A DNA stretch of 6,088 bases, taken from assembly GCA_025453715.1 (NCBI GenBank), contig JALOPT010000130.1, positions 1-6,088 on the forward strand, in the 5' to 3' direction. The notes beneath the pieces are model-generated. The model saw nothing but the letters and a program-made list of their open reading frames with translations, made no database searches and had not been told where the DNA came from. Position 1 is the stretch's first letter. Each line of letters starts with the position of its first letter. The stretch comes from Methanoregulaceae archaeon (lineage in GTDB: Archaea; Halobacteriota; Methanomicrobia; Methanomicrobiales; Methanospirillaceae). Shown here piece by piece: positions 4,872 through 6,088 of the stretch. The position numbers were made by a program, and so were the translations under genes.

Positions 4872-6020
4872 TCAGAGAAGTAACCTGCCTGACTGGTACG
4901 CCATCACCTTATTGAACGCAGTGATAGTACCCTGTGCACTAGAGATGTCGGAATAGGTAAGGTCTTCACTCTTTAGAGGTGTGGATGGAAGCAGCATAAC
5001 AAGACCTTCACCAGCAGGTATTGCTACATAATTGTAATCCCGGGCTTCCTGGATATGCGCCTTAATGTATGCCATTGTCGAACCGCTTGCCAGGACCTGT
5101 CCCTGTGCAGTACCGTATGGCTTGACATTGATATCATAATTCAGAGCAACGGGATTTGCTGCATCACTGCCGACTAATCTTTCATTAGCATTCATCGTTA
5201 CCGAGCCGACGGTCAGGTCATATTTACTCCCTGCCTGAACGATGTTGCAATAGGCAGGAATTACATTACCCTCCTTTAATGGGACGAACGGGCAGAGGAT
5301 TCTGTCTGATGCGTGAGTTGTATTTGCTGCTCCGTCGAGCATGAGGTTTTCAGAACCAACGACATTGCCCCCGTCCGAAGTGGCAATGAAGGTAAGGCCC
5401 GTCTGGGCAATGAGGTTGGACTGTGAAATCACCTTGTTGCCGGTGTTTATGAGCATACTTTTCGTGAATGCAGTATGTCCTGCCTGTGCGACGATATTTG
5501 CATCGTAGGCTGTTGTATACTGGACTTGCCCAGGATCAAGAGCTCCGGTGTGGATACCGTTTCCTGTAATAACCGGGCCATTTAGTGTTGTAGAAAATGA
5601 ATCTAACCACTCCTGCCATGTCGCAGTCCCTCCCGGCGCTATAACATTCAGGAGTGACTGGGGAACATTAATTTGCGTTATCTGAATTACAGGGCCATTC
5701 GGGTATCCCACGATGGACCCTCCAGCGGATTGTAACTGAGCCTGCATTAGATTAAAGGAAGATGGATCTGTAACAAGGCCCAATTGTGGTTTCGTAGTGT
5801 AGGTGTAGAGAACCAATGGATCATTTGTCAACGTCCAAGTCCCTGCATCAGTTTCCATTACAAGTCCCACAACATCCGCGGTGGTTACCGTCGATAGACT
5901 TTGTATTTCAGGTGTTGCATTCACAACCTGGTCTGCGCATACTATACTGGTCAAAGCAACGACCATTCCGAATAATAAGAGCGTAATAACCCTTAATTTA
6001 CCAAGCTTCAAATCACTCAC
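4872..6020 (-). CDS. Secreted paralogue P3, long form with about 100-residue insert
   Basis: A 382-residue exported protein and the longest of the three relatives. GTG 6020 starts a signal peptide (MSDLKLGKLRVITLLLFGMV) with likely cleavage after VCA (29|30). The C28 context (SIVCA) is not a good lipobox, and P2 has Ser there. The family block STVTTADVVGLVMETDAGTW is followed by a unique stretch at residues 67-166 that replaces the 16-27 residues of P2 and P1; it is rich in Thr, Gly, Gln and Pro and has no recognised motif. The shared core follows: QYTTAYDANIVAQAGHTAFT, GGNVVGSENLMLDGAA, C243 and C258, IVQAGSKYDLTVGSV, NYDINVKPYGTAQGQVLASG, KAHIQEARDY, then a short insert and SEDLTYSDISSAQGTITAFN, ending MAYQSGRLLL as in P1. 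It is probably a surface or released protein; function unknown. It is intact and ends convergently with the gene at 4417-4800. Confidence 0.88.
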   Translation of the reverse strand: MSDLKLGKLRVITLLLFGMVVALTSIVCADQVVNATPEIQSLSTVTTADVVGLVMETDAGTWTLTNDPLVLYTYTTKPQLGLVTDPSSFNLMQAQLQSAGGSIVGYPNGPVIQITQINVPQSLLNVIAPGGTATWQEWLDSFSTTLNGPVITGNGIHTGALDPGQVQYTTAYDANIVAQAGHTAFTKSMLINTGNKVISQSNLIAQTGLTFIATSDGGNVVGSENLMLDGAANTTHASDRILCPFVPLKEGNVIPAYCNIVQAGSKYDLTVGSVTMNANERLVGSDAANPVALNYDINVKPYGTAQGQVLASGSTMAYIKAHIQEARDYNYVAIPAGEGLVMLLPSTPLKSEDLTYSDISSAQGTITAFNKVMAYQSGRLLL

Positions 6021-6051
6021 ACCATCAGATATAGAGGACGCTCTAAAAAAC
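6021..6051 (-). promoter_or_regulatory. Conserved upstream block of P3
   Basis: T6, then TAGAGCGTCCTCTATATCTGA and TGGT directly before GTG 6020 match the block before P2 (2831-2860), with one extra base. The extra base breaks the reading frame that is open upstream of P2, which supports GTG as the start in both genes. Confidence 0.4.
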
Positions 6052-6058
6052 TGCCTCC

Positions 6059-6066
6059 GATAAATT
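6059..6066 (-). promoter_or_regulatory. Possible TATA box of P3
   Basis: The minus strand reads AATTTATC within CCAATTTATCGG. The expected start is near 6037, giving a leader of about 17 bases. The aligned position upstream of P2 reads AAATTACC, a weaker match. Confidence 0.3.
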
Positions 6067-6088
6067 GGCTTTGGGAAATGTGAATTGA

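Noticed and set aside
5933..5941. Cysteine at the end of the P3 and P1 signal peptides as a lipoprotein site
   Set aside because: The residues before it (SIV or GIV) do not fit a lipobox, and P2 has Ser at the same place.

Overview
The window looks like an accessory stretch of an archaeal chromosome, most likely a methanogen of the Methanomicrobiales (Methanoregula-like). The sequence shows TATA-like boxes upstream of genes, GGAGG/GGTGA-type ribosome sites, GTG starts and T-run terminators. The lineage itself is inferred from remembered similarity of the secreted paralogues and the small proteins to that group; no search was run.

Layout from left to right. An orphan Imm-5-like immunity-type protein (145-618, +) is followed by a very small charged protein (788-922, +). 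That gene runs convergently into the first of three related secreted-protein genes, all on the minus strand: P1 (968-1730), P2 (1949-2830) and P3 (4872-6020). Between P2 and P3 lie a class I SAM-dependent methyltransferase with a one-base frameshift (3034-3623, +), a small two-segment membrane protein (3766-4059, -), a possible 60-residue gene or gene remnant (4154-4336, -), and a conserved-looking 127-residue cytoplasmic protein of unknown function (4417-4800, +).

The dominant theme is the three-copy secreted family. All copies share a signal peptide, a conserved core with a two-cysteine pair, and one region just after the N-terminal domain that varies greatly in length (about 27, 16 and 100 residues). 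P1 is broken: an internal deletion removes about 45-55 codons and shifts frame, but the old C-terminus can still be read downstream in another frame. P1 and P2 also share a duplicated 3'-flanking block containing a T-run/A-run terminator. The P2 copy of that block may carry a decayed trace of the end of the small + strand gene, which would mean the duplicated unit was larger than the gene alone.

No CRISPR array, rRNA, tRNA, transposase or complete inverted-repeat element was seen. Apart from the paralogue family, the genes do not form an obvious pathway or multi-gene operon: most are single transcription units, divergent or convergent with their neighbours. With two broken genes, an orphan immunity gene and tandem paralogues, the region reads as a variable, decaying accessory locus.
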